This document shows positions 17,101 through 22,583 of a stretch of DNA of 24,987 nucleotides, in pieces. This DNA is from a virus, in IMG/VR virus record IMGVR_UViG_3300037481_000216, positions 1-24,987 of that record. One strand, 5' to 3'. The translations under genes and the position numbers were made by a program. Under the pieces are notes generated by a model. That model was not told the DNA's origin. It searched no databases and saw only the letters and a program-made list of their open reading frames with translations. Position 1 is the stretch's first letter. Each line of letters starts with the position of its first letter.

Positions 17101-19116
17101 GCCAGGGCTACACCGGGCAGTTTCTCGATTCAAGACGGCCCTGATACGTTCCTGCTGTGGAATCAGGCATTTCGAGACGCAGTGGCGCCGGAGTTTGGTG
17201 TCGCTGAGCTTAACGGAATCACCGCCCGAAAGATCACTGACCTAGCACAGAAGGCGCAGGCTCAAAGCGGAGTCAATCGAAACGAGATTATCCAGCAGAT
17301 GTTTCGCCTCATGGCCCGAGAAGGCGGCGTCAAATTCTCGGATGCACTGCGTGATTACTGGTACGCGGCGGTGCTATCAGGCCTCCGCACGCAGGTAGAC
17401 AACTGGGCGAACGTGTATAACGGATTCCTCAACACAGCCATGTTTGCTGCCATGGCAAAGAAGGATGCTGGTTTTATAGCCTACTCTTCACTCAAGGGAC
17501 TCGCCGAAGGTATCCGCGACTTCTGGCCTATGCTCTGGCATGGTGAGCTTTACCGCTCCGTCAACTTTAACCCTGACCAACCCGGCAGCGCACTCGAAGG
17601 TCTCGGGGAATCTCGCAATCTGTTCGCCAAGGGAATCAGTCAGTTCAAGTACGTTGGTCGCCTCATCAACGCGCTCGATCACATGACTGCGCTGATGTCT
17701 GACTCAACCGCTAAGGCATACGCTTTGCGTAAGTTGTACGGCCCTGAGGTTGCCCGCCAGTATCTTACTCCGTCGCCAGAGGTCGTTGCTGCGGCCCGTG
17801 CTCGTGCGGTTGCTGAAGGCACGCGTCCGGAACTAATCAACAAGCGGACTCGCGAAATTATTCAGGAGAATTTGCCCGTCGAAATCTTGCTGACCGCGAA
17901 AGAGATTCGCGAGATGACCACGTTTACCGAAACACCTCAGGGGTTACTTGGAAGCCTGTACCGTGGTCTGGATCAAGCGGCTCAAGGCAAGACGATCTAC
18001 AAGGTCCTTTCGGGAACGAACTTTCTGCGGTTTGCAGCAAACTCTGCGAACGAGATTCTGAACTTCGCTTTCCCGGTTGCGTTTATTCGGTACTACCAAT
18101 CCGCACCTGGAAGGTCAGAAGGCGAATACGGTCTGAAGTTTTCCGAGTCGCGCCGCGACCTTCTCTTAGCCAAGGCGGCGTTTGGAACTGCGCTTGGCAT
18201 CTATGCTGGCGCCTTATTCCTCGGTGACGATGACAAGGAAGAGGATCGCAACATGGACATCACTGGGTCGTTTAAGTCCCTCGATCCGAACAAGCGCAAG
18301 CAGCTGCTAGCAGAAGGCCGTCAGCCGTATTCCATTCGGTTCGGCAACACCTACGTGTCTTACCGCCAGATGGGATTTGGTGGCGTGCTTGCAACTATCG
18401 GTGAACTCCGCGATCGCCAGTTGTTCTCCCCGGATAAGTGGTCTCAGGAAAACATCCTGGAAAAAATGGCGGATGGCGCCGCAGCTGGAATGTTTATCAT
18501 CAAGGATTCGACCGCGATCTCCGGTCTAACCGAGCTTCTGGGCTTTGCCAACGCCTACAAGTACGACACCGATGAGTTCATCGAGAAATCATTCCCGCGC
18601 TACGTTTCACGTCTGGCCGGGTCCTTGGTGCCCAACATTCTTAAGGAGGTCGATGCCTGGTCTGACCCGTCGATCTTTAAGACTGAGGCTGGAAACCTCG
18701 GCTACGAATACTTCCTTCAGCAAGTACCGTTCGGCCGTCGCGAGATCGGGCCAGGTCCGATCCTCAACGTGCTAGGCGAACCAGTTAAAGTTGAGAGGTA
18801 TCCGTGGAGTCGGTGGGCCAAAGAGCGCGAGGTTGATCCTGCGTGGAGCACCCTAGGATCACTCGCCAGCAAAGGCGTGTTTATGCCGACGCCAGCTATC
18901 ACCGTGAAGGTCAACGAAAACGGCACACGCCGAGAGCTGACCCGCGAAGAAAAATACACCTACCAACAGGCCGTTGGTCAGGGTTACCGCAAGTTTATCG
19001 AGCAGAATCGGGAGCGGCTGCTAGCTCTCCCGCCTGCCCAAGCCTCGGATCTAATCGACAAGAATGCAGATCGCATTCGTCGAAATGCCCGAACAAATCT
19101 GAAAAATTCGTTCTGA
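11161..19116 (+). CDS. Giant polyvalent-type internal virion protein (2651 residues)
   Basis: Probably carried in the virion and ejected with the DNA, like T7 gp16 but about twice as long. Residues 1-60 are helical. Residues 150-345 hold Gly/Ala-rich, membrane-like helices (GALLAGPVGAGALYGLSAGE; FIGAATGGLVGGAIG). Pro/Ala linkers lie near 406-457, 566-584 and 759-784. Residues 1141-1210 and 1600-1665 are two related helical modules. Residues about 1261-1490 form a globular domain with GWYRKSAEALIGVFGVDAPR, LAGLSPQTSVEDNLINAL, SGPKVNSFMLNLRG and DAWMANFALVDQ; it recalls a domain I associate with phage polyvalent proteins (DUF7178-like). Residues 2065-2651 resemble the C-terminal module of large phage ejection proteins, with a hydrophobic helix at about 2338-2355 and a late NVLGEPVKVERYPWSRW motif. 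No lysozyme or polymerase motif is seen. The ATG at 11161 has no Shine-Dalgarno. Confidence 0.75.
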   Translation: MAIEIDFGRELGRLAFPDDITDEQAQSYVRENYQAIRQGLLGQRQEELAAETESQEAAKYRAGDYGTLETIGGVVAELPKAVTEGFGGAMKGAERLSGMVPARQFNPFTGQIGAQIQPSFEPGQGDLSKAGQAVQEFGRETFPSLPGVQESIPAQIAGGVGSTLSVLPGALLAGPVGAGALYGLSAGEAGAEDARKVINRRIAERLAAGDSQGAEDLQSQASQLESQAFLLNAAIGGVSEGVLGVAGKIRFGKSNIGGVGARLAERMIPKAASLRTQNMIRGGVEGVVTEGLQESLEQSMGNMAAKVTYEPERGIMDGVAQAGFIGAATGGLVGGAIGSKRNPNLAKANAIAEATGADPANPLPRSTATVSGLQDGPQSMGPIDIEPEITPEDVMRMSQEAGIPMPAEEVAPVPAPVVAPVPAPQAVVTPAPAPTPVTPAPAAAPVTPAAATVDAETGLRSDEQDELDQLITAEDAGLLSEDDALTLAAYRARLGGVEPAAIQTQPTISSAVQEQGPSEGVLRAEEQQPPIKVGLRQVDQGGRPAESSGAEVQVTPQEVRQVKAAVVVAPAPVAAKPAAKPAEELTEKQYYDQRVKEIADANSIGQSEVRDLFSQEDANLEYWQLIQKAAESGKQFKSQTLDRLPQARVEFLRRNFPQSIPQGYFYPGVVKTIAPAPTYTPARINKLLQSLKARATAVGKGLYEIKKLAPGQRLVLRDSYGRLQETDQFLLREKSEVTGNVYDEGFILRDKQEYAAGQAPRQAPTPAPVTPAPVAPTPAPATSSDVLDQMTLWRRKKPSPLKRAYGLNPTPEQAASHKKQVAAWEKEYRRLGKLYKTLEQEKAQRATKVRPASPNEQVQPPAAAGAPMQEGIDNIKFVSEPVAQARGGGMDAKDAKAKLVQQLERAVAAAPDASDPNPRVPKVTIEIPGDGTYTVSNTKQALNQVLAKAQKLNTSTAKGPVRAPAAARKPERANEMLMRMAKQAVQVYGKNAAAKLREQAANPDLELTDAQRNDLRVIADMITPVVAEPTEAELQAAEEARLAQAEQEIDAGPIGQAKQKLEDEGSDMKKSQVKAMARKLEKAGVIDDSELDDEGRDTEVDELVGQLLERIEEARDNAIQEREQELADEAKVEKVAPKPAPISKVAQIISKLENLKVDTGGTFDAVLGIPALIWNGALITAQNALRAGKAVTEAIDAAIEYIRTSLNEKQAARVNLDAVREQFETDLVLGRSVSEIINDGKLSGYKQKARHLMPEERRKLRSDTKKTFVKLFNELPPVSEFAAAALGGAVKRGWYRKSAEALIGVFGVDAPRFAALLAGLSPQTSVEDNLINALNVWKNWNLAGRPTDRAAIISVMGRSVQGNKGEKSILPAWADNSVRALSSEDPTSITLSGPKVNSFMLNLRGVVNEVTNDAWMANFALVDQNMFSGGLNVTGTDPGKGPGYLAMAAKVRATAEYLTELTGDQWTPAEVQETVWSWAKTLYELQGRRGETRNAVEILKAGDLTEEAIAGTPDFATLLADGEYRRILAEAGYGNQIEEIARRSAELRGTQRPVSASQAAAAASQTLRNAEERAARRLVQLRKQRIAKAEAERNQRPDRVEAILKKVIAATDPKGKVFEAVAGLSNFVVFQATKIALRIYQATKSWVAARNAGMDYIKSHVQLSNEEETAANFEEHIKAFPNQEIPAGTPERPQPPSPDVRVPSRGLFLGDISTDTDENWASEAKKWVDFFKGNLERAFQLALTADIDNAFKEYILGEIIQRNQLDIARAKNDVEVLRALNLETRLADSKKSLGAVTAKAMAARNLSNERFWWAQPAMILRNLIRKRQDELIPFSKIESEQVRKWLSESGREAVNQIREAMKKADAVFAREFRKIKQVPGEADGPPIEIKWQDILTQALDTQGSVRQKMLQVILADPRLRNLSPAGIAEITNLLTKAWETKRNQIFRAEFQKKVPLPNVKPDVREKLLRSLPRILKYANIARATPGSFSIQDGPDTFLLWNQAFRDAVAPEFGVAELNGITARKITDLAQKAQAQSGVNRNEIIQQMFRLMAREGGVKFSDALRDYWYAAVLSGLRTQVDNWANVYNGFLNTAMFAAMAKKDAGFIAYSSLKGLAEGIRDFWPMLWHGELYRSVNFNPDQPGSALEGLGESRNLFAKGISQFKYVGRLINALDHMTALMSDSTAKAYALRKLYGPEVARQYLTPSPEVVAAARARAVAEGTRPELINKRTREIIQENLPVEILLTAKEIREMTTFTETPQGLLGSLYRGLDQAAQGKTIYKVLSGTNFLRFAANSANEILNFAFPVAFIRYYQSAPGRSEGEYGLKFSESRRDLLLAKAAFGTALGIYAGALFLGDDDKEEDRNMDITGSFKSLDPNKRKQLLAEGRQPYSIRFGNTYVSYRQMGFGGVLATIGELRDRQLFSPDKWSQENILEKMADGAAAGMFIIKDSTAISGLTELLGFANAYKYDTDEFIEKSFPRYVSRLAGSLVPNILKEVDAWSDPSIFKTEAGNLGYEYFLQQVPFGRREIGPGPILNVLGEPVKVERYPWSRWAKEREVDPAWSTLGSLASKGVFMPTPAITVKVNENGTRRELTREEKYTYQQAVGQGYRKFIEQNRERLLALPPAQASDLIDKNADRIRRNARTNLKNSF
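12376..12530 (+). repeat. Pro/Ala low-complexity linker in the giant protein
   Basis: It encodes repeated Pro-Ala-Pro and Thr-Pro-Ala units (PVPAPVVAPVPAP and on). Similar linkers recur at 12856-12912, where GCGGCCAAGCCT is repeated in tandem (AKPAAKP), and at 13435-13510. They separate folded segments and are probably extended spacers that let the protein thread through the tail. Confidence 0.8.
14581..14790 (+). repeat. Helical module, copy 1, of the giant protein
   Basis: Residues about 1141-1210: IISKLENLKVDTGGTFDAVL, then IPALIWNGALITAQNALRAG, then AVTEAIDAAIEYIRTSLNE. It matches copy 2 at 15958-16155 in the order helix, Gly-x-(T/V)-F-(D/E)-A-V turn, hydrophobic helix and D-Y/E-Y-I-(R/K)-(T/S) ending. 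The two flank the DUF7178-like domain. Confidence 0.65.
15958..16155 (+). repeat. Helical module, copy 2, of the giant protein
   Basis: Residues about 1600-1665: VEAILKKVIAATDPKGKVFE, then AVAGLSNFVVFQATKIALRI, then WVAARNAGMDYIKSHVQLSN. It is the divergent duplicate of the segment at 14581-14790, followed by an acidic stretch (EEETAANFEEHI). Confidence 0.65.
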
Positions 19117-19160
19117 AATTGCTGGACACCTGACACCACTTGCCATACGTTGACTGACGT
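19117..19160 (+). other. Only intergenic gap between virion and recombination operons
   Basis: This 44-base gap is the longest untranslated stretch on the plus strand before 23815. It contains no convincing Shine-Dalgarno, no terminator hairpin and no clear -35/-10 pair. Its right end forms the left arm of the palindrome at 19144-19163. Confidence 0.6.
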
Positions 19161-19163
19161 ATG
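19144..19163. promoter_or_regulatory. 20-bp palindrome overlapping the recT-like start codon (possible operator or mRNA hairpin)
   Basis: CATACGT and ACGTATG are perfect 7-base inverted arms around a 6-base spacer TGACTG. The ATG in the right arm is the start codon at 19161. It could be a repressor site or an mRNA hairpin that hides the start codon. It is the only candidate control element seen at the head of the fourteen-gene operon. Confidence 0.5.
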
Positions 19164-20147
19164 AGCAACCTACCAGTCGCAACACAGCAAGCACAACCTC
19201 TCAGCGCCTTCTCTTCGGAGGGGGCGTTCGTCTCCGTCCAACGCATGGCTAAGGCCCTTGCGTCCAGCACACTCGTTCCCGATGTCTACCGGGGCGAGGC
19301 CAACCTCGGCAACTGCATCATCGCGTTGGAGTTATCCCAGCGCATTGGCGCCTCGGTCATGGCTGTCATGCAGTCCATGGTTCCTATCCACGGCAAGCCC
19401 ACGTGGTCTGCCTCGTTCCTGATTGCCACCGTCAACAGCTGCGGCCGCTTCTCTCCGATGCGGTTCCGCTGGGTTGGAAAAGAGGGGACAGATGAGTGGG
19501 GCTGCCGGGCCTACGCGGTTGAGCGCGACTCAAACCTGGAGTTGGTCGGCGCCCTCGTGAATATCAACATGGCGAAGATTGAAGGTTGGTACGGCAAAAC
19601 TGGCTCCAAATGGAAGACCATGCCGGAGCAGATGCTCCAGTACCGGGCCGGCGCTTTCTGGTGCCGCACCTACGCGCCCGAGATCGCACTTGGTATGCAC
19701 ACCTCGGAAGAGGTTCAAGACACGCCTGTCGCCCAGCAGGTGGTTCAGTCCGTCAGCACGACTGTCAGTTCATCCATCGTAGACGTGACGCCGACGCCGG
19801 CCGAACCGAAGCCCCGCAAGAAGAAGGAGGTCGAGGCTATCGCGATCGTGGAGCCTCCAACTGAGACCACTACCCCTGAACCCGCTCCGGAGATCGTCGA
19901 GGTTGCCCCACTCGCACCCGCCCCCGTTCCTGCACCGGAACCCGAATTGGAAACCGTCGAGTCCACCCTGACCGCGATCGGTATTACTTATCCGCAGCTG
20001 GCGAAGCTTGCCGGTGAATTGAGCTGGTGGCCTGAGGCTGACACCTTCCCGATGGCCGTGGACCTGCCGCCCGAGGTCAAGCAGTGGATTATCCGTAACC
20101 GCCGAGGTATCGGTCGTGCAGTCCAGAAGGCTGGGGGTGCGCTGTGA
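19161..20147 (+). CDS. recT: RecT-family single-strand annealing protein
   Basis: Binds single-stranded DNA and anneals complementary strands; partner of the exonuclease encoded just downstream. The 328-residue protein has the RecT-family core in residues 20-185: FVSVQRMAKALASSTLVPDV, then NCIIALELSQRIGASVMAVM, IHGKPTWSASFLIATVN, and the signature SKWKTMPEQMLQYRAGAFW (149-167) before PEIALGMHTSEEV. A Pro-rich linker (about 190-265) leads to a small C-terminal helical domain (266-328: TAIGITYPQLAKLAGELSWW and on). The start ATG lies in a palindrome; no Shine-Dalgarno is seen. Its TGA overlaps the next start as GTGA, so the pair is translationally coupled. The family is firm; the C-terminal extension is unassigned. 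Confidence 0.9.
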   Translation: MSNLPVATQQAQPLSAFSSEGAFVSVQRMAKALASSTLVPDVYRGEANLGNCIIALELSQRIGASVMAVMQSMVPIHGKPTWSASFLIATVNSCGRFSPMRFRWVGKEGTDEWGCRAYAVERDSNLELVGALVNINMAKIEGWYGKTGSKWKTMPEQMLQYRAGAFWCRTYAPEIALGMHTSEEVQDTPVAQQVVQSVSTTVSSSIVDVTPTPAEPKPRKKKEVEAIAIVEPPTETTTPEPAPEIVEVAPLAPAPVPAPEPELETVESTLTAIGITYPQLAKLAGELSWWPEADTFPMAVDLPPEVKQWIIRNRRGIGRAVQKAGGAL

Positions 20148-20941
20148 AGTTAGTCCACCCCATCGACGTACCGCAGTACCGCAGTCACCCGGCGATCAAC
20201 ATCTCCAGCCTCAAGGCGTTTAGCCGGTCGCCAGCGCACGCTCTGGTCGGCTTTGAGGAAGAGCGCGAGCCGTCCGAGGCTATGGCTATCGGCTCCCTGC
20301 TGGACCATAAGGTTCTCGGAACGCCGTACCTCTGGACCACGTCGCCCTACGACGACTTCCGAACCAAGGATGCACGCGCCTGGAGAGACGAGCAGGAAGC
20401 CCGAGGCGTCACGGTGTTTAAACAGGACGCGATCGAGACTGTCGATCACATGGTCAAGTCGCTGTATGCCCATCCGACTGCCTGCGACCTGCTGTTCAAA
20501 AGGCCAGGCCAAGCACAGGTTGGTATCTTCGGTGAGTTTGAGTCCTGCGAGCGCAAAGGCTTGATCGACTGGCTACCTACGGATCTACCAGTCATCGTGG
20601 ACCTCAAGAAGTGCCGGGATGCTAGCAAGGCTGGGTTCCGCCGGCAGATCGGCCAACTCCGCTACGACGTTCAGGCTTCGTACTACCGTGACCTCTACCG
20701 AGATATCACCGGGGAGACCCGCGAGTGGCAGTGGATTTGCGTCGAGGACTTTGCGCCCTTCGCAGTCGCTGTTTACCAGCTGGACCGGGAGTCCTGCGAG
20801 AGAGGTTCTGCCACCTGGCAGGATTGGATTCGGCAGTGGATGGTCTGCGAAGACACCGACAGCTGGCCCGGGTACAACGGCGGCGCCGCCGAAATGATCT
20901 CAAGCCCCAACTGGATTCTCAAAGATGAAACTCTCCCGTGA
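20144..20941 (+). CDS. RecE/exonuclease VIII-like PD-(D/E)XK nuclease
   Basis: Probable double-strand-DNA exonuclease that resects ends to give single strands for the RecT-like protein. The 265 residues show the expected motifs: ISSLKAFSRSPAHAL, GSLLDH with His55, GEFES with Glu131, GLIDWLP with Asp142, VIVDLKKCRDAS with Asp153 and Lys155 of the D-x-K core, and Gln177-x-x-Tyr-Tyr (YDVQASYY). This pattern fits the Cas4/RecE-like PDDEXK group, often called DUF3799 in phages. The start is GTG in a GTGA overlap with recT. The end overlaps the next gene by 17 bases. Length is that of the compact phage forms, shorter than E. coli RecE. Confidence 0.9.
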   Translation: MKLVHPIDVPQYRSHPAINISSLKAFSRSPAHALVGFEEEREPSEAMAIGSLLDHKVLGTPYLWTTSPYDDFRTKDARAWRDEQEARGVTVFKQDAIETVDHMVKSLYAHPTACDLLFKRPGQAQVGIFGEFESCERKGLIDWLPTDLPVIVDLKKCRDASKAGFRRQIGQLRYDVQASYYRDLYRDITGETREWQWICVEDFAPFAVAVYQLDRESCERGSATWQDWIRQWMVCEDTDSWPGYNGGAAEMISSPNWILKDETLP

Positions 20942-21155
20942 AGCCATTGAACGCCTGATGGGCCCTCAGCCCACGATCACAAAAACCGTTGTAGTCGAGA
21001 AAACCAAAGAAGGTTGGAGCCCGATGACCGACAAAGAGAAGTCGAACATCCTGCGGTTCATCAAAGAAAACCCCACGTTTTCCTACAAAGAACTGTCCAA
21101 GAAGTTCGGCCGCGCTCCGAGTGTGATTTGGGTGCTACGTAAGAAAAACCTATGA
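20925..21155 (+). CDS. Small helix-turn-helix protein
   Basis: A 76-residue basic protein. Residues 34-76 (MTDKEKSNILRFIKENPTFS, then YKELSKKFGRAPSVIWVLRK) look like a short helix-turn-helix, with a recognition helix around GRAPSVIWVLRK. The N-terminal third is a linker with VVVEKTKEGW. The ATG at 20925 overlaps the nuclease gene by 17 bases; there is little Shine-Dalgarno. It is probably a phage regulator or DNA-binding accessory of the recombination operon; the target is unknown. Confidence 0.6.
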   Translation: MKLSREAIERLMGPQPTITKTVVVEKTKEGWSPMTDKEKSNILRFIKENPTFSYKELSKKFGRAPSVIWVLRKKNL

Positions 21156-21379
21156 ACTCACTTATCCAAAACGCAGTGGCCCGTGGCTGGATCAGCTTCC
21201 CTCATCCAGCTGCGGTGACATCGCGGATGAACTCGCCGGCATACAATGCCCAACGCGCCTGGAAATTATGGAACGAAGGCCAGAGCCTGGAATACGTGGC
21301 GAAAGCCATTGGAGTTAAGAAGCGGTGCGTGATGGCAATCATCGAAGAGGGGAAATCTAAAGCGAAGGGAATTGAATGA
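21152..21379 (+). CDS. Small protein with a helix-turn-helix-like C-terminus
   Basis: A 75-residue protein coupled to its neighbours by ATGA overlaps on both sides. Residues 27-67 (SPAYNAQRAWKLWNEGQSLE, then YVAKAIGVKKRCVMAIIEEG) have the pattern of a Myb/sigma-like helix-turn-helix: W-x-x-G-x-S-x-x-x-x-A-x-x-I-G-V with a recognition helix. The N-terminus (ARGWISFPHP) is unassigned. It is a likely DNA-binding protein, second of two tandem HTH genes. Confidence 0.55.
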   Translation: MNSLIQNAVARGWISFPHPAAVTSRMNSPAYNAQRAWKLWNEGQSLEYVAKAIGVKKRCVMAIIEEGKSKAKGIE

Positions 21380-21612
21380 CACCCCGTGAATTAGCTAACG
21401 AGCATTCCAGGAAACACAATGCACGGACAACGGACGGAGACAGTGATGCGCCGAAAAAGATCCGCGAGTTACAGGAGCGCATCAAGCAGCTGGAAGAAGC
21501 CCTGGAAGCTGTCGCCAAAGTGATTGGGCCTCCCGGAAAATCGACGTGGGTTTCGGATGATCAACTAAATCGTGCGTGGGAACTCTACATACTCACCAAG
21601 GAGGCGAAATGA
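21376..21612 (+). CDS. Small coiled-coil protein
   Basis: A 78-residue protein. Residues 26-49 (PKKIRELQERIKQLEEALEA) are a heptad coiled coil followed by VAKVIGPPGKSTWVSDDQLN. The start overlaps the upstream stop as ATGA, with GAAGGGA upstream. The last codons (Thr-Lys-Glu-Ala-Lys) contain the Shine-Dalgarno AAGGAGG of the next gene. Function unknown; the coiled coil suggests an oligomer with the two SDTPRTD proteins downstream. Confidence 0.6.
   Translation: MTPRELANEHSRKHNARTTDGDSDAPKKIRELQERIKQLEEALEAVAKVIGPPGKSTWVSDDQLNRAWELYILTKEAK
21598..21604 (+). promoter_or_regulatory. Shine-Dalgarno AAGGAGG for the gene at 21609
   Basis: It lies 4 nt before the ATG at 21609 and inside the previous gene's last codons. 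It fixes the start at MSDTPRTD rather than an upstream in-frame ATG at 21576. The same string and spacing recur at 21921-21927 before 21932. Confidence 0.75.
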
Positions 21613-21935
21613 GCGACACCCCAAGGACAGATGAGCAGATCAACGGCAAGCCATGCAGTCGATTCGGGATACTAGCTGGTGATTCACTGCGTAATGCCGC
21701 AGTTCCATCGGAATTTGCGCGCATACTTGAGCGTGAGATTAACGCAGCCAATGACGACATAAAGCGGCTGGAGGAGGAGAACAACGAACTCCGAGCAGAA
21801 GAGGCTCGTTTGTTGAACACCAATGGAGAACTGGAAAGACGCATCAAGCGACTTATAGATGCCGGTGATGCGATGCTCCCATGGTCTGAGCGTGTAGGTC
21901 AGGAGTTCTGGACCAAAGCCAAGGAGGCGAAATGA
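21609..21935 (+). CDS. SDTPRTD-type coiled-coil protein, copy 1
   Basis: A 108-residue protein starting MSDTPRTDEQINGKPCSRFG. Residues about 35-80 are a coiled coil (FARILEREINAANDDIKRLE, EENNELRAEEARLLNTNGEL). The start has a strong Shine-Dalgarno and an ATGA overlap. It is a paralogue of the gene at 22120 (SDTPRTD, then F-x-x-x-L-E-R-E-(I/L)-N-A-A and IKRLEEEN). Proteins with this opening are frequent in phages and, as far as I know, lack a function. The C-terminus again encodes KEAK over the next Shine-Dalgarno. Confidence 0.7.
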   Translation: MSDTPRTDEQINGKPCSRFGILAGDSLRNAAVPSEFARILEREINAANDDIKRLEEENNELRAEEARLLNTNGELERRIKRLIDAGDAMLPWSERVGQEFWTKAKEAK

Positions 21936-22123
21936 AAGACACTGCGCCTTTTCTGATAATCCCCTGCATCATCTTGGTTACCGTTGCCAGCGGCGTGTCA
22001 AACCTATGCGGACATACGACCGGAATTGATAAGATGAAAGAAGAAGCCATCCTCGCTGGCCATGCAGAATGGGTGGCCGACGCGAGCGGTAAACCACAGT
22101 TCAAATGGAAGGAGTGTAAATGA
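21932..22123 (+). CDS. Small single-helix membrane protein
   Basis: A 63-residue protein. Residues 5-22 (APFLIIPCIILVTVASGV) form one transmembrane helix. A soluble tail carries KEEAILAGHAEWVADASGKP then FKWK, a pattern (A-x-x-A-G-x-x-E-W-x-x-D-x-x-G-x-P-x-F-x-W-K) I recognise from small phage and prophage proteins of unknown role. The start has AAGGAGG at 21921 and an ATGA overlap. A holin would usually be larger or lack this tail; a membrane-anchored exclusion or takeover protein is as likely. Confidence 0.65.
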   Translation: MKDTAPFLIIPCIILVTVASGVSNLCGHTTGIDKMKEEAILAGHAEWVADASGKPQFKWKECK

Positions 22124-22344
22124 GCAACCATCTTGGTGACACCAACAAAATGGTCAGCGACACCCCAAGAACGGATGCTAGGCGCGGTTTTCATGGTTGG
22201 TACACCGCCGTTGATGCTGAGTTTTCTGAAAAACTCGAACGCGAACTGAACGCAGCTCAGCAGCGCATCAAGCGGCTGGAGGAGGAGAACGACGCTCTCC
22301 GCGCTGATCTACTGTTGTGGCAGGAGCAGGAGGTCAAACCGTGA
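22120..22344 (+). CDS. SDTPRTD-type coiled-coil protein, copy 2
   Basis: A 74-residue protein. After an 11-residue extension it has VSDTPRTDARRG, then FSEKLERELNAAQQRIKRLE and EENDALRADLLLW, matching the gene at 21609 but without its C-terminal 30 residues. The ATG at 22120 is preferred because AAGGAG lies 5 nt upstream and it overlaps the upstream stop as ATGA; ATG 22150 would start just before SDTPRTD. It ends in a GTGA overlap. Function unknown. Confidence 0.65.
   Translation: MSNHLGDTNKMVSDTPRTDARRGFHGWYTAVDAEFSEKLERELNAAQQRIKRLEEENDALRADLLLWQEQEVKP
22328..22334 (+). promoter_or_regulatory. Shine-Dalgarno AGGAGGT deciding the GTG start at 22341
   Basis: Six bases separate it from GTG 22341, an optimal distance. 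It rules out the in-frame GTG at 22317 as the start of the next gene. Confidence 0.75.
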
Positions 22345-22583
22345 AAACACTACCCGACGACTTTAGTATTTGCTTCATCTATAAGCATCAACGAAACGGA
22401 GATGTAGTTGTGCTTAACACAGAAGACGCACGTAGAATGGATGCCTCTCCAGCAATGCGGAGAGGTGAGTACAAACACGTTTCGAGCGTCGACCCAATCA
22501 CCATACTGCAACTCATCGTTAATACATCAGGACGACGCAGGAACCAAATCATCAAAGAACTAAGCGAGAAGGAGTGCAAATGA
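22341..22583 (+). CDS. Small unknown protein, paralogue A
   Basis: An 80-residue protein starting with GTG (MKTLPDDFSICFIYKHQRNG). It ends in KHVSSVDPITILQLIVNTSG followed by RRRNQIIKELSEKE. It is a tandem paralogue of the next gene, which has KHVSTINPFAWLEVML and DRNKIIKHLL at the matching place. No domain is recognised; the alpha/beta texture suggests a small globular protein. The GTGA overlap and strong Shine-Dalgarno support it as a real gene. Confidence 0.65.
   Translation: MKTLPDDFSICFIYKHQRNGDVVVLNTEDARRMDASPAMRRGEYKHVSSVDPITILQLIVNTSGRRRNQIIKELSEKECK
22569..22574 (+). promoter_or_regulatory. Shine-Dalgarno AAGGAG for the gene at 22580
   Basis: Five bases before ATG 22580, within the previous coding sequence; it excludes the in-frame GTG at 22574 as start. 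The same AAGGAGTG..AAATGA context precedes 22120, so small blocks were probably duplicated with their start regions. Confidence 0.65.

Noticed and set aside
19117-19160. Sigma-70 promoter upstream of the recT-like gene
   Set aside because: TTGCTG and TTGCCA occur but no -10 box at proper spacing; not called.
21932-22123. Lipoprotein or Rz1-like spanin
   Set aside because: The Cys after the helix lacks a lipobox (SNLC, no Leu at -3) and the tail is not Pro-rich.
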